35,232 nucleotides of DNA. It comes from Amphimedon queenslandica (lineage: Eukaryota > Porifera > Demospongiae > Haplosclerida > Niphatidae). Made by a program: the position numbers and the translations under genes. Where the stretch lies: the NCBI RefSeq assembly GCF_000090795.2, contig NW_003546312.1, positions 35,863 to 71,094 of the forward strand, written 5' to 3'. The notes beneath the pieces are model-generated. The model searched no databases. It worked only from the letters and a program-made list of their open reading frames with translations, and was not told where the DNA came from. Numbering within the stretch: the stretch's first letter is position 1; each line of letters begins with the position of its first letter. This document shows positions 19,755 through 29,786 of this stretch, one piece after another.

Positions 19755-21219
19755 ATGAAGAAATGGTTGCAAAGAGGCAGATCAACTGAAAATGCTGATA
19801 GATCTACTATTAGTGACAGATCTACATTCATGTAAGTATAGTGACATTTTGTATTATTAGACTACCAATTACTAAATACAGAATTACAGAAGAAGTTTCA
19901 AAATGTAGAAATCAAATAAAAACTATTATACGGTAATTAACTAAATTATTTTCAAATCACTGCATCATATCTATTATACATGTAGCTACTGTAATGAACA
20001 AAAAAGTGAAGTTGAATACCTCAAGTTAATATAAAGATTTATATCTACCATTCCAACATTTATTTAACTTTTTGCAGGCAGGAAAAAGACAAAAAGGATA
20101 AAATCTACAAATCCTTAAAACAGTCAGTCATATATTTACAATAATACATAGAATATATAGTTTAGGGAAATTGAGTCACTTAAACAAAAGAATAAGAAAA
20201 TAGAACACAAGTACAAGTACAAAAAATATATATTTATCAATCTCTATAACCATCTTCCAAAGATTGAAAAATGCTACTGAAAAATTACCTCATGAGCTGA
20301 TAAAGAAACGTGAGAAGATTGTTACTAAAGAAAAGAACAATGAAGGATCCAGTTTCCTAATGGTATAGACTATACAAATGATTAAAATCAATTGAAAATA
20401 GAGACTCAGCAGTAGATAAGATCTAAAATTATACCTAACCCAATAAAGCCTCTAAATTGTGCTGTATGCATACACAGTCTACTTAATACACATTATAATA
20501 AAATGCAATGACCCTTACAAGTTGCATATGGTTTTTAATTTACAGGCAGTTTATACAGAATTTATTAAAATTTTGGCAACTTCTCTTGAAAATCAATTAA
20601 TGCATCTTCTAAACTATCAACCAGAAAAAAGTAGTAACGATGATGTTAGACAGAAATACAGGGTGTATGGATTACTACTCAGTGCATGTAGCCTAAGAGG
20701 CAATGAACCCCCTGATACTAAAGTCATTGCAGAGGAGGTAAATACACATACATCAAGAGTGGGTGATCATCACATATATAAGTATAATTATAGTTGTAAT
20801 AATTATTGTTATAGGTTTTTCTAAAACTTCAACAGAAAAGCACTCTGAAAATTGAAAGGAGCATTATTAAAGGCTACATTGAAAGGGCAGTTAATTTGAC
20901 ACATAGAATGCTAACACTGCTTCCTCCACTCATAGTAACAACTTGTCCTGATTTGCAGTTTGATCCTGAGCTGTTACATGATGTTCACCGACACACATGG
21001 AATGAAAAGCCAAGTGCTACCCATAATCCCTTGATATACTATCGTCCTATTCTACTATTTGGTAATCAGCTACAAGTTGCATTTAAAGGATCTGTGGGAA
21101 ATAGTAAGGAAGAAATCAAAGATGCAGTTGGGCATGAAGCTGAGAGGGATCAAAGTTCTGATTACCAAAAAACATATGCATCAGCTTCAGGTAGATTATA
21201 CTTTATGGTACATGTATAA
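19755..21219 (+). CDS. Coiled-coil protein with possible mitochondria-eating-protein (MIEAP)-like C-terminus
   Basis: Read as join(19755..19831,19882..19932,20078..20122,20166..20210,20263..20362,20546..20737,20815..21219), 304 residues. Exons 2-4 (51, 45, 45 nt) are symmetric phase-2 exons encoding a Lys/Glu-rich coil (EKDKKDKIYKSLKQ, EIESLKQKNKKIEHK). The C-terminal ~200 residues are helical and end with TTCPDLQFDPELL, YYRPILLFGNQLQ and AFKGSVGN, which resemble the Mieap domain's 'CPP...D' and 'vwP.L....G.ll.KGva' blocks; this match is from memory of the family and only moderate. MIEAP proteins act in mitochondrial quality control. The donor of exon 4 could be 6 nt further right (20216). 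The C-terminus may continue by splicing at 21188. It is transcribed away from the HSPA12-like gene. Confidence 0.6.
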
Positions 21220-21642
21220 TAATAAGTATATAGCAATAGGAAAAGAATTAAGTCACAAGGAGGCAGAATCACAACTATCTGTGGAAGATAAAGACATCAC
21301 AAGAAAATCTGCCAATATTCAATAACTATAGATTAATTAGATTTTGTAGTTAACTAGTTATACATTATTTTGGATCAATAACCTCTGGTCATTGGATCTG
21401 CCAAGCATATGGGCAAGTACTAGATCTAGTTTACATTATTAGTCTGTGAAGTGTCTATGGTGAAGGCAATTATTAGGATTACAATGTGCACTGGCTGAGT
21501 ATAACTTTTAGCTAAAGACACTAGGCCATGGGTAATACGTTGCACAGTGTGTGGTAGGTGGGCTTTACATAGAAAGGCAATGTTATTCCATTTGAGCAGA
21601 ACCTTGTGGTACAAAATAATTCTTATATAAACAACTAAACTC
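21220..21642. other. Convergent gap between MIEAP-like and Death-domain genes
   Basis: No certain exon. A short open stretch at 21262-21325 (AESQLSVEDKDITRKSANIQ) could be an alternative last exon of the upstream gene, but no in-phase donor was found. The rest is featureless AT-rich sequence. Confidence 0.45.
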
Positions 21643-23483
21643 TCACTCTTTATATAAAATCCTTTTCATCTTCAAAGCAGTGTTCTTCTCTTCTGATTCA
21701 ACTGCTTCTATTAATTTGTCCCATGTTGCTTGTCCAGAGTCAATCCAGATAGTGAGAGCACTTTCCATCACGTCACTCCAATCATCATTCATCATCCCTT
21801 TATGCTTTAGTCTATTTCTATCATCAAGAGATATTCCTAAAGACCGTGAAACTTTACTCCAATTAGTGAACATTCGAAAACCACAATCTCTCAATAATTG
21901 TATGGCATTTAGTGCAGTGAGCTCTGAAAGGGAATAATATTAGCTACAGTTTTAGTTTGATACTTACTTACCTCTTAATGTTGAACTTGAGCTTGAGCTT
22001 GAGCTTGAGCTTGAGCTTAGGGCTACTTGATCATTTCTTGTTCCATCATCTGTTAAAAATAACATCACTAATTACTGATCAACAACAATTATTATAGTTA
22101 AGGTTTCCAACAGGATTTTGGCATAGCGCTCAGCTTCTTGTCAGTGAATTTTTGAGTTGCTCAAAAATTAAGAAAATATTTTGTAAAGGTATTTCGTCAA
22201 ATTTCATAAAATATGGCAAGGATAGAATTCTTACTAAGTTTTCTGAATTGGATACGTATACGTGTCCTTACATTGTGGAAAAATTTCTTAAGTTGTGAGA
22301 AATTTTGAGCTGAGTCTGATTGAAATTAGATTTTTTAATTTTTAAATTTGGCTCAAAAATCGCATGTACTATAGTACAAGGTATTTTCGGCCAAATTTTT
22401 CAGGAGAGAATTCTCTATTTTTATAATTTTTTCTGACACATATGTAAAAAGTTTAGGCTGATTTCAATCAAAATTGAATTTTACAATTTTTCTAATTTGA
22501 TCCGAAGTCTTTCTACTATAGTATAAAATCTTTGGCCAAATTTTGTCAAAATTGACTAAGTAAAGTTTTCTATAATTTTTCCTGATGCATATAGAAGGTT
22601 TGAGCTCATTCCAATTAAATTTGAATTTTTTTAAATTGAATTTTAAAGTTACTCTATATGCTATTAGGCTCTTCAGCTCATGAAGCCTCACTCAGCATGC
22701 TTTGTGGGAAACCCAAATTATAATATTAAACTAGCTCAATATAACTGTAATCATGTTTTTACAATATTTTATGGCCTATATAGATTATAATAATTACAAT
22801 ACCCACACAAAAATGTATACAATGTAATCTTTGTGGTTTCTTAATTTTCTTATTTTTGTGTTCATGTTAAATCAACGTTTAAATGCTAATCTATCATAAT
22901 AGACTATGCACAGAATATAAAAATTACCAGTAGCTGAAACAAATTTTAACTTTGAAACACAAAAAAACACTCAAAAAATATCAGCGTTACTACATGCACA
23001 TACCTGTTGATAAGCTATCCTTTTTATTTAGTACTGCTGCTATTTCATTAGCCAAAGTGCTGCACTCAATAATTGGAGCTGATAAAATGCTTAATATGGT
23101 ACACCAATTAAATGGCGGCTCAAGGTTTCTTTCCCATATTGATAATACTTCTCTGAAGTGATTTTTTGGATTACCACCATGACTAACGTCCATTTTAATT
23201 CCATCAAGAACACCTGCATCAATACCAAGAAGTATGCCAACATTCTCCCAAATAGAAGGATTCTAAAATTAAATTACAAATATAACAATCAAAGTTGTTA
23301 AAGTTTTCTTACTTTTGCCACTACAAGATTTAGCAACAGTGCAAGATTGATGGGATATTTTTCAGTATCCAAGAACTCAATGAATTTGGAATTAGTGTCT
23401 AAAATAAAGAAAGAGTGTCATTATGTCAATAATCCGATTGATAAAAAAAACTTACATGTCTCATCAGCCATATTGGAGGCCAT
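21643..23483 (-). CDS. Death-domain protein with two Death domains
   Basis: Read as complement(join(21643..21923,21972..22049,23004..23262,23313..23398,23456..23483)), 243 residues, all GT-AG. Residues about 12-118 form a first Death-like domain (NPSIWENVGILLGIDAGVLD, NHFREVLSIWERN, NWCTILSILSA, STLANEIAAVL). Residues about 152-235 form a second, more typical one (FTNWSKVSRSLGISLDDRNR, DVMESALTIWIDSGQATWDK, LIEAVES). Both show the helix-turn pattern W..l...LG.....l..i and a late 'W....TW..L'. They are joined by a Ser-rich linker encoded by a hexamer repeat. No catalytic domain is seen, so an adaptor role in cell-death or NF-kB signalling is inferred. The start MASNMADET lies 58 bp from that of the divergent CYLD-kinase gene. 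Intron 3 (954 nt) carries a family R repeat. Confidence 0.75.
21981..22018 (-). repeat. Coding hexamer microsatellite (TTGAGC)n, poly-Ser linker
   Basis: Six near-perfect ttgagc/ttgaac units lie in exon 4 of the Death-domain gene. On the coding strand they read agctca, giving a run of about ten Ser between the two Death domains. Unit gain or loss would keep the frame, so linker length may vary between individuals. Confidence 0.85.
22103..22714. repeat. Family R repeat in Death-domain gene intron 3
   Basis: Bounded by ggtttccaacaggattttgg and, on the opposite strand, gggtttcccacaaagcatgc. The interior has tandem reiterations of the ttgagctgattccaatcaaa-type block. Non-coding. Confidence 0.6.
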
Positions 23484-23541
23484 ATTCAGCTGCGCCCACG
23501 TCTTTGTGGTTTCATTAACACGAGTGGGTAGACTTATCTTC
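23484..23541. promoter_or_regulatory. 58-bp bidirectional promoter/leader between Death-domain and CYLD-kinase genes
   Basis: The start codons of two divergent genes are separated by only 58 bp, so they must share promoter elements and both leaders must be very short, or transcription starts overlap. The segment is richer in GC than its surroundings, has no TATA box, and contains a cccac...gtggg inverted pair. Co-regulation is an inference from the layout. Confidence 0.55.
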
Positions 23542-26500
23542 ATGATGGCTGACAAGCGAGCCGACAAGGAAGTTCCTTGCATTTTGCTGAAGCGCAAGAT
23601 TGCCCCAAGGCCACAACAAGAAGAAGGCTATGCATCAGAGCTCACTGTGTTTGAGGGAGAAATTGTAATCCAGTTTCCTGACAAAGAAAGCTCACAAATG
23701 GATCCTGATATTCCAAGAAATTACTGCCTTTACTCTGACAGGAGGATTATATTTCACGCTCCTCGCTCGGACGTTGCTGAACTCCAGTCTGACGAGCTGT
23801 CATATCTTTTGCCAGTCCAGCCACCAAGTGTAAGATTAACGGAGTACAGCAAAAGAAACGAGGAAATGAAAGAGAAGATGAATCTCGTGGTCACTGATGT
23901 GGTAATGTTTACAATGAAAATGGAGGGTGAAACACCTGAGGATTCCTTTGTAAAGGGAACCATACGTTACATTGGCTCATTGGATGAGAATGAATGGATC
24001 TTCTTTGGTATTGAGATAAAGGTATGCATTAAGTATTGTATATAAATGTTTCCAGTGATTCGTTTAAAGTGACCGCAAAGAGTGCGCATTAAATGGGACT
24101 TTTAATGGATTTTATCAGTAATAATTATTATCTGTTACAATAACAATACTTCTGTGTAGCAATGTAGTGTATTGCAGAGTAAATCTCTTATTATATTTTT
24201 GTCTTATAGTCTGAGAAGTATCGCGGTAAAGGTTCCTGCGATGGAATGCCTCATTTTAAATGTGACCACAATAATGCTGTATATGTTACAATAGATAAGA
24301 TTTTAAAGAAGTCTGAGTATCCCAATTCTCACTTTGAGCATTCAGTGAGCCTTGAGTCAACTGGAAGTGACTTAGGTGCAGAAGGTATGACAACAAGTTA
24401 AAGAATTATTATTATACTTTTTCATTTTAGGAGCAGTTAGTCCTGACTGTTCATCTCATCAGTCCAGGTTTAAAGTTGATGATCGTGTTATAGTTTATAC
24501 TGTTAAAGGTGACCCTGTAACTGGTACAGTGAGGTGGATGGGACCTATAGACAAAGATGGTTGCACTCTATCAGTTATTGGAATAGAAACAGTGAGTGCT
24601 CAGTATTATTGGCACATAACAATGATACTATGTTTTTTAATGGAGTTTAATTAACTTCCTTCTCTCTATTGTGCGGTGTAGCAGGAAATTTTTGAGGGAA
24701 TTAAATTTGGAAAATTGACATTTTGATAGCCATTTGCCAAAATAAAAATCCACCATTATCAGTAATTATACGCATGCTCAATGGCACTATTGTATATCTA
24801 TGATGGTACGTAGCAAAAAATTCGCCAAATTAAAATCCACCAATCACCCAAAATTTAGCAATTCGCCAAATTTTACTCCCTCCAAAATTTCCGGCTACAA
24901 TATGGTATTATATTTTATGAATCTATTTTTATGAGTTGTTTTATCTATGGCTAGGACAAATGGGTCATACGTAGGATAGACTTCTCTGGATTGCATATTG
25001 ATGTTGTTGCAATGAAGGGCTCAAAACTCTTCAAAATAACACTGGGTCACAGACGAATATTCATTCCTGAACAGTTTGTACTTCATTATGATGAGTATCA
25101 GGAGCAGCAGAAGAAACAAGTGGCAAGTCAAGAAGTGGCAAAGATAGCTAATAAGTTTAATATAAGTGTGGAAGAGTACTGCTCACAAAGAGAACTCCTT
25201 GATGAAGCAAGAAAAGAGAACATTGAAAGCAATGAGCAGGGGACGACTGATGATAAAAGGTGTCGTGATTCGAGTCATTCAGTAAGTGAAGGATTGCATA
25301 GAGCAGGAGGGATAAGGAGAAACAGGGGAATGAGTTTGGATTCAAAATTATCAAATAGTGAGCCTATCAGTGAGAAGCAATTGGAGAAAGCAATACAGCA
25401 TTTAAGATCTCAATCTGAAGCTAATAATAATGGAAAGGAGACTGGTACTTGTACTGAAGAGGAAGACGATGATGATTTTGTTGACGTTTCAGGTTACGAT
25501 TTTTCTAGTTTCCAAGCTCCTTCAGGCTCATCTTCTTTGGAGTCATCTCTAAGTTCTTGCAGGGAGGAACTAATGATTGGGACATTAGTTACTGTACCCG
25601 TTGAACGTAATGGCTGTTCTTTGCATGGCGTAGTGCAATGGATTGGAGCACTAACTGATTTTCCTGGATTATTTGCTGGAGTTGAACTGGTATGTATAAT
25701 ACATGTACAGTGTATAGTATAATTTGCTTTATGATCAGTAGTCCCAAGGTATTTTAGGTGTATGGGATTTTTAAATGTTAATATTTAATTGAGTGGTAAT
25801 TTTGATTTAATTTATAGGAAGCGGCAATGGCTGGCTGTTCTGATGGAACATGGAAAGATGTACAATACTTTAGTTGTCAACCTGGAAGGGCATTCTTTTG
25901 TCCATTGCATTGCCTTAAACCAGTTAAGGATGTGAAAAATCGTAAGCCTATAAAAGTAAAGTACATTATAATACATAAATGACAGTATATGGAATGGAGT
26001 CAATTGAAATTAGCTACCAACTTGCAAATTGACCTCAATCCAAGCCTTCCCATAGGATTTTGGCATACTGCTCAGTTTCTTGCCAACTTTGACCAAATTT
26101 TGTTAAAATTGAAAAAGAGATAATTTTCTATTTTAATAAATTTTCCCTGATACATAGACATGTTCTTATGTTGTGTAGCAAGTTTGAGCTCATTTCGATC
26201 ATATTAGAATTTTATTTAATTTGCTAAAATATCAGGCCAAAAGGAAGGTCAGGCTCTGCCTGACTAGTATCAGCCAAATTTGGTCAAAATTGAAAATGAG
26301 AGGAATTTATATTTTTATCAGTAATTTCTCCTGATACATATACATGTGCTTATGTTGTGCAGAAAATTTGAGCTAATTCTGATCAAATATTTTTCCTAAT
26401 TTTTAAGTTACCCAAAAGTTGAGCCAAAGTTTATGCATGTACATTTATGTAGTACAGGTTTTTGGCCAAATTTGCTAAAATGGAAAGAGAGAATTCTTTA

Positions 26501-29500
26501 TTTTTATAATTTTTAAAATATATATTCATGTTCTTATGTTGTGTAGCTGATTCCAATCAAAATTTGATTTTTTATAAATCTAAGGGTACTCAAAAATTGG
26601 ACCAAAGTCCCTGTACTATTAGTAATGCCGTAGTGCTACTAAGTATAATTCATCCCAAAATAAAATGGCTGCCACGACTTTTGTAGCCTTGCTTAGTACA
26701 GAGACTTTGGCCAAATTTTACCAAAAATGGCTAGGAGAGAATTTTTCATTTTTTTGTAGTACTTTTCAGCTCATGAGGCATCAATCCTATAAGGACTACC
26801 ACCTATAACTATGTATTCCTAATTGCATATTAGATTATTTGATGTATAACGGGTTTATTTCAAGAATAACAAATTTTGTAAATTTTGCAGATTTTTGAAG
26901 ATTCACGAAATTAAATTCCTTGAAAATCAATTTAATACGGTACAAGATGGCAGAGAAGTGGGCAATTCACGAAAATTAATTCCATGAACCTCCAGATACA
27001 GGCCATTTGCAAAAATTATTATCCTCGAAATAAACCCGCTATACAGTAGATTCATTTATCTGTAGACTGTATACAGTATTGCAGTATTACATATTACTTT
27101 ATCTATTTTTTCGTTTAGCATTATCCACTAAAGCACCTACACTTGAAAAAGTCCAAACTTCTGTTACACCTGATTTATTTTCTAAGTACATTGGTGATGA
27201 GCATGGCATCCAGGGCCACTGCAACTCCTGTTATATTGATTCTACAGTGTTTGCCTTGTTCGCTTTGAGCAATTCATTTGATATGTTATTCCAAGATAAA
27301 CCTCTTGATGAAGTGGGAGAAAAGGTCAAACATTATCTTTGGCGAGGAATAGTTAATCCTCTGAGAAAGTTAGTTTTTAAACTTGACAGTACAACTGATG
27401 CCTCTTTTTTGATTTAGATATGGATTGGCCAGATATGAATCTGTGGAGAGCTTGCAGATCATTTTAGAAGAGAGTTTTCAGCAAAAAGAGGAAACTGGTA
27501 ATTAAATTAATGACATGTTCTCAATTGCTAATGCTAATTAAAGATCTATTTTATCAATTATTTTATTAAATTAAATCTATTTTATCTTATTTATTAAAGA
27601 TCCAGAGGAATTTCTCACCGTATTATTTAGAATGCTTCACATTGATCCTTTTCTCAGCTTAAAGTAATAATAATTTATTTAGCTAATAACTCTAAAAATT
27701 ATAGGCGGCCATTTGGTGTTGAAAGAGAATTTTTCATTCCCTTGTTTTTTGAACTTAAAGAAAATGAGGTTTCAGTGTCAAGTACTGAAGAGCTACTGGT
27801 TAATATGTTTCTTGAACAACATATATCTTTCACAGAAGTAAATTATTAAGAAATTATTTATGAACAAATCTTTCTCCATTTACAGGTTCCTTCTGAATTA
27901 ATAATTCAAGTTCCAAGATTTAGCAAAGAAGTCAAAATTTATAACAAAGTTATTCCATCGTTGACACTTGATCTTAAACCTCTGCTTGACCAAACTGGTA
28001 ATGGAAAAAAACAACCGAGCCTATGTAATAAAACTTATGCGTTGTAATTTTAGATGATTTGTCTCTGTCCCCAAAGCTCCAGTTACTCTCAGTGATATGT
28101 ATTGAGACCAGTCATTATGTGTGCTATACTAGGTCGGGAGGTAAATGGCTCTTCCATGACAGCACAGCTAATAGATTGTGTAAGAAAATCATTATAGTCT
28201 ATCCCCCATTATTGTTTTCTTTATTTGCTTTGCAGATGATAAATATAACATCCCTGAGGTAGTTGATGTGTCCCAAGAATTACAGGAATGGATTTATTCC
28301 TCTGATGGTCGTGATCGACTCATTGATACTCCTATGAAGACTACACCAGGATATGTTCGACGCTTCATTCATGACATCTATATGTGTATATACGTTGCTA
28401 CAAGTGACAATGCTATAGATAATGTGCTAAGTGGATCTTCCTCTTCAGAGTCTCTAGTTGGTGATAGTAAAGGTGGCCCAGTGTCCAGTAGCATACCAGA
28501 TCCAGCAGAGAATAACAGTTCTTCTGCACAACAATTGCCAGTAACCAACACTGAAAGTCATTTGGAGAATTTACTCAAAGAGGAAGAGCAAATAATCAAT
28601 GAAGGCAATGCTAATTCGCTCGTACTTGATGATGTTATTGGCAGTCAAGATGTACAGCATTCTGAGTCACTTGCACTAAAGTATGAAGAAGTTGTCAAGT
28701 TGTTAAAGAGAGAAATGAAAACAAGTCGTGACCTGGCAAATCAAGTTGATCAGTTGAAACTGGAGTTGAAAGATAGTAAGAAAAAAATGAATTCAATGGA
28801 AGCTGAAATGAAGCAACTACTGGAAGCAACTGAAAGTAGCTGGAAAATCAGTCATACTGAAATAACGCTGTCAGAAAATGAGCTTGGTAGAGGTGGATGG
28901 GGTGTAGTTTGGATAGGAGAGTTTCGAGGGCAGAAAGTCGCTGTGAAGCAACTGCATAAAGAGATTAACAGGCATTATCGTAAGCTCCTTGATCGGGAAA
29001 TACAGACAATGGCTCGTCTACATCATCCCAATCTTCTCCAGTTTATAGGAGCTGTGCTTGATGACCCATTTGGCTATCTTATGATTATCACTGAGGTAAT
29101 GGATACCTCATTACGTAAAGCTTATGAGAACAAGGAGCTGACTCCTGACCCATCCTGTAGACCAGTGATTCTCTCCATATTACATGATGTAGCTGTTGGT
29201 CTAAACTACTTACACTGTCTACCTGACCCTATTATTCATCGTGATGTCAGCAGTGCTAATGTACTCCTTGAGTCAAAGGGCCCAGGGAAGTGGAAGACAA
29301 AGATATCTGATTTTGGATCAGCTAATGCAGTACAAAATGCAGTCACAAAGGCTCCAGGTGCTTTAGTTTATAGTGCACCCGAATCATACCAAAGCATATC
29401 TACACTTAAACGCAATAAAAGAAAGCAGACAATAAAAATGGACTCTTTCAGTTTTGGCGTTCTCTTTTGTGAAGTTCTTACTTGCAGCTTTCCTGAAGAT

Positions 29501-29632
29501 GATGATACTTTTGACTCTCTTTTAGAAGAAGTTAAAAATAGCTCATCAAATCATCACAGTCTTATTGTTCGCTGTATTGATGATGAACCAGATGTGCGTC
29601 CAACAATGTCTCAGATTATTGAAGAACTATAA
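23542..29632 (+). CDS. CYLD: CYLD-type deubiquitinase fused to a TKL/RIP-like protein kinase
   Basis: Twelve exons: join(23542..24021,24210..24384,24431..24591,24955..25689,25818..25941,27119..27368,27418..27497,27600..27663,27705..27837,27886..27997,28054..28179,28236..29632), 1278 residues, phases consistent. Domains: CAP-Gly 1 (about 119-198, GKGSCDGMPHFKC), a degenerate CAP-Gly 2 (229-310), and CAP-Gly 3 (477-555, AGCSDGTWKDVQYFSC), then the CYLD USP domain. The catalytic Cys is in GIQGHCNSCYIDST (C596), the His in ICIETSHYV (H792) and the Asp in WLFHDST (D807). The zinc B-box insert of vertebrate CYLD is absent. The last exon contains the USP C-terminus (RRFIHDIYMCIYVATSD), a Ser-rich linker, a coiled coil (955-1014) and a full kinase: GRGGWGVV (1031-1038), VAVK (K1051), HRDVSSANVLL (D1150), DFG (D1172), APE, DSFSFG, so it should be active. 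CYLD removes K63 and linear ubiquitin chains. The fusion is unusual. Confidence 0.9.
24677..24899. mobile_element. MITE in CYLD-kinase intron 3
   Basis: The inverted ends are tgtagcaggaaatttttgag and, reverse strand, tgtagccggaaattttggag, each followed by ggga and a taaatttgg-like run. Related to the elements at 11686-11843 and 15499-15682. No coding capacity. Confidence 0.7.
26045..26797. repeat. Family R repeat (long copy) in CYLD-kinase intron 5
   Basis: Starts with ccttcccataggattttggc and ends with a cagctcatgaggcat block and a tcctataagg tail that mirrors the start. Inside are about four degenerate tandem units, each with a tgttcttatgttgtgtagc-type string followed by aaaattgggccaaag. 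Non-coding; accounts for most of the 1.2-kb intron. Confidence 0.6.
26845..27043. mobile_element. MITE with tataRcgggtttatttc ends in CYLD-kinase intron 5
   Basis: The left end tataacgggtttatttcaag is mirrored at 27043-27025 (tatagcgggtttatttcga). The interior string aatacggtacaagatggcag recurs in the element at 8907-9066, although the outer ends differ, so the two are related or nested. It lies about 75 nt before the acceptor of the exon with the catalytic Cys. Confidence 0.7.
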
Positions 29633-29643
29633 TTTTAAATATA

Positions 29644-29675
29644 ATCAAGAGTGGAAATAATTATCCACTCTTGAT
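29644..29675. repeat. Perfect 12-bp hairpin just after the CYLD-kinase stop codon
   Basis: atcaagagtgga and tccactcttgat (29644-29655 and 29664-29675) are perfect inverted arms around an 8-nt AT loop, 12 nt after the TAA. It would form a stem in the 3' UTR. It could act in 3' end formation or stability, or be a relic; no stronger claim is possible. Confidence 0.7.
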
Positions 29676-29786
29676 ATAATGTTATATAATCATTGTAAAA
29701 ACTATAATTATTTCCAGCCCACAGCCACCTACGCATTTTTATAAAGCCATAGGACTGAAGGAAGTGGAACTTGACTTAGAAAGGTC

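Noticed and set aside
28268..28270. Separate kinase gene starting at 28268
   Set aside because: The codon there is GTG within DVSQELQEW, in the middle of the CYLD C-terminal region; the exon is entered in frame from the acceptor at 28235/28236.
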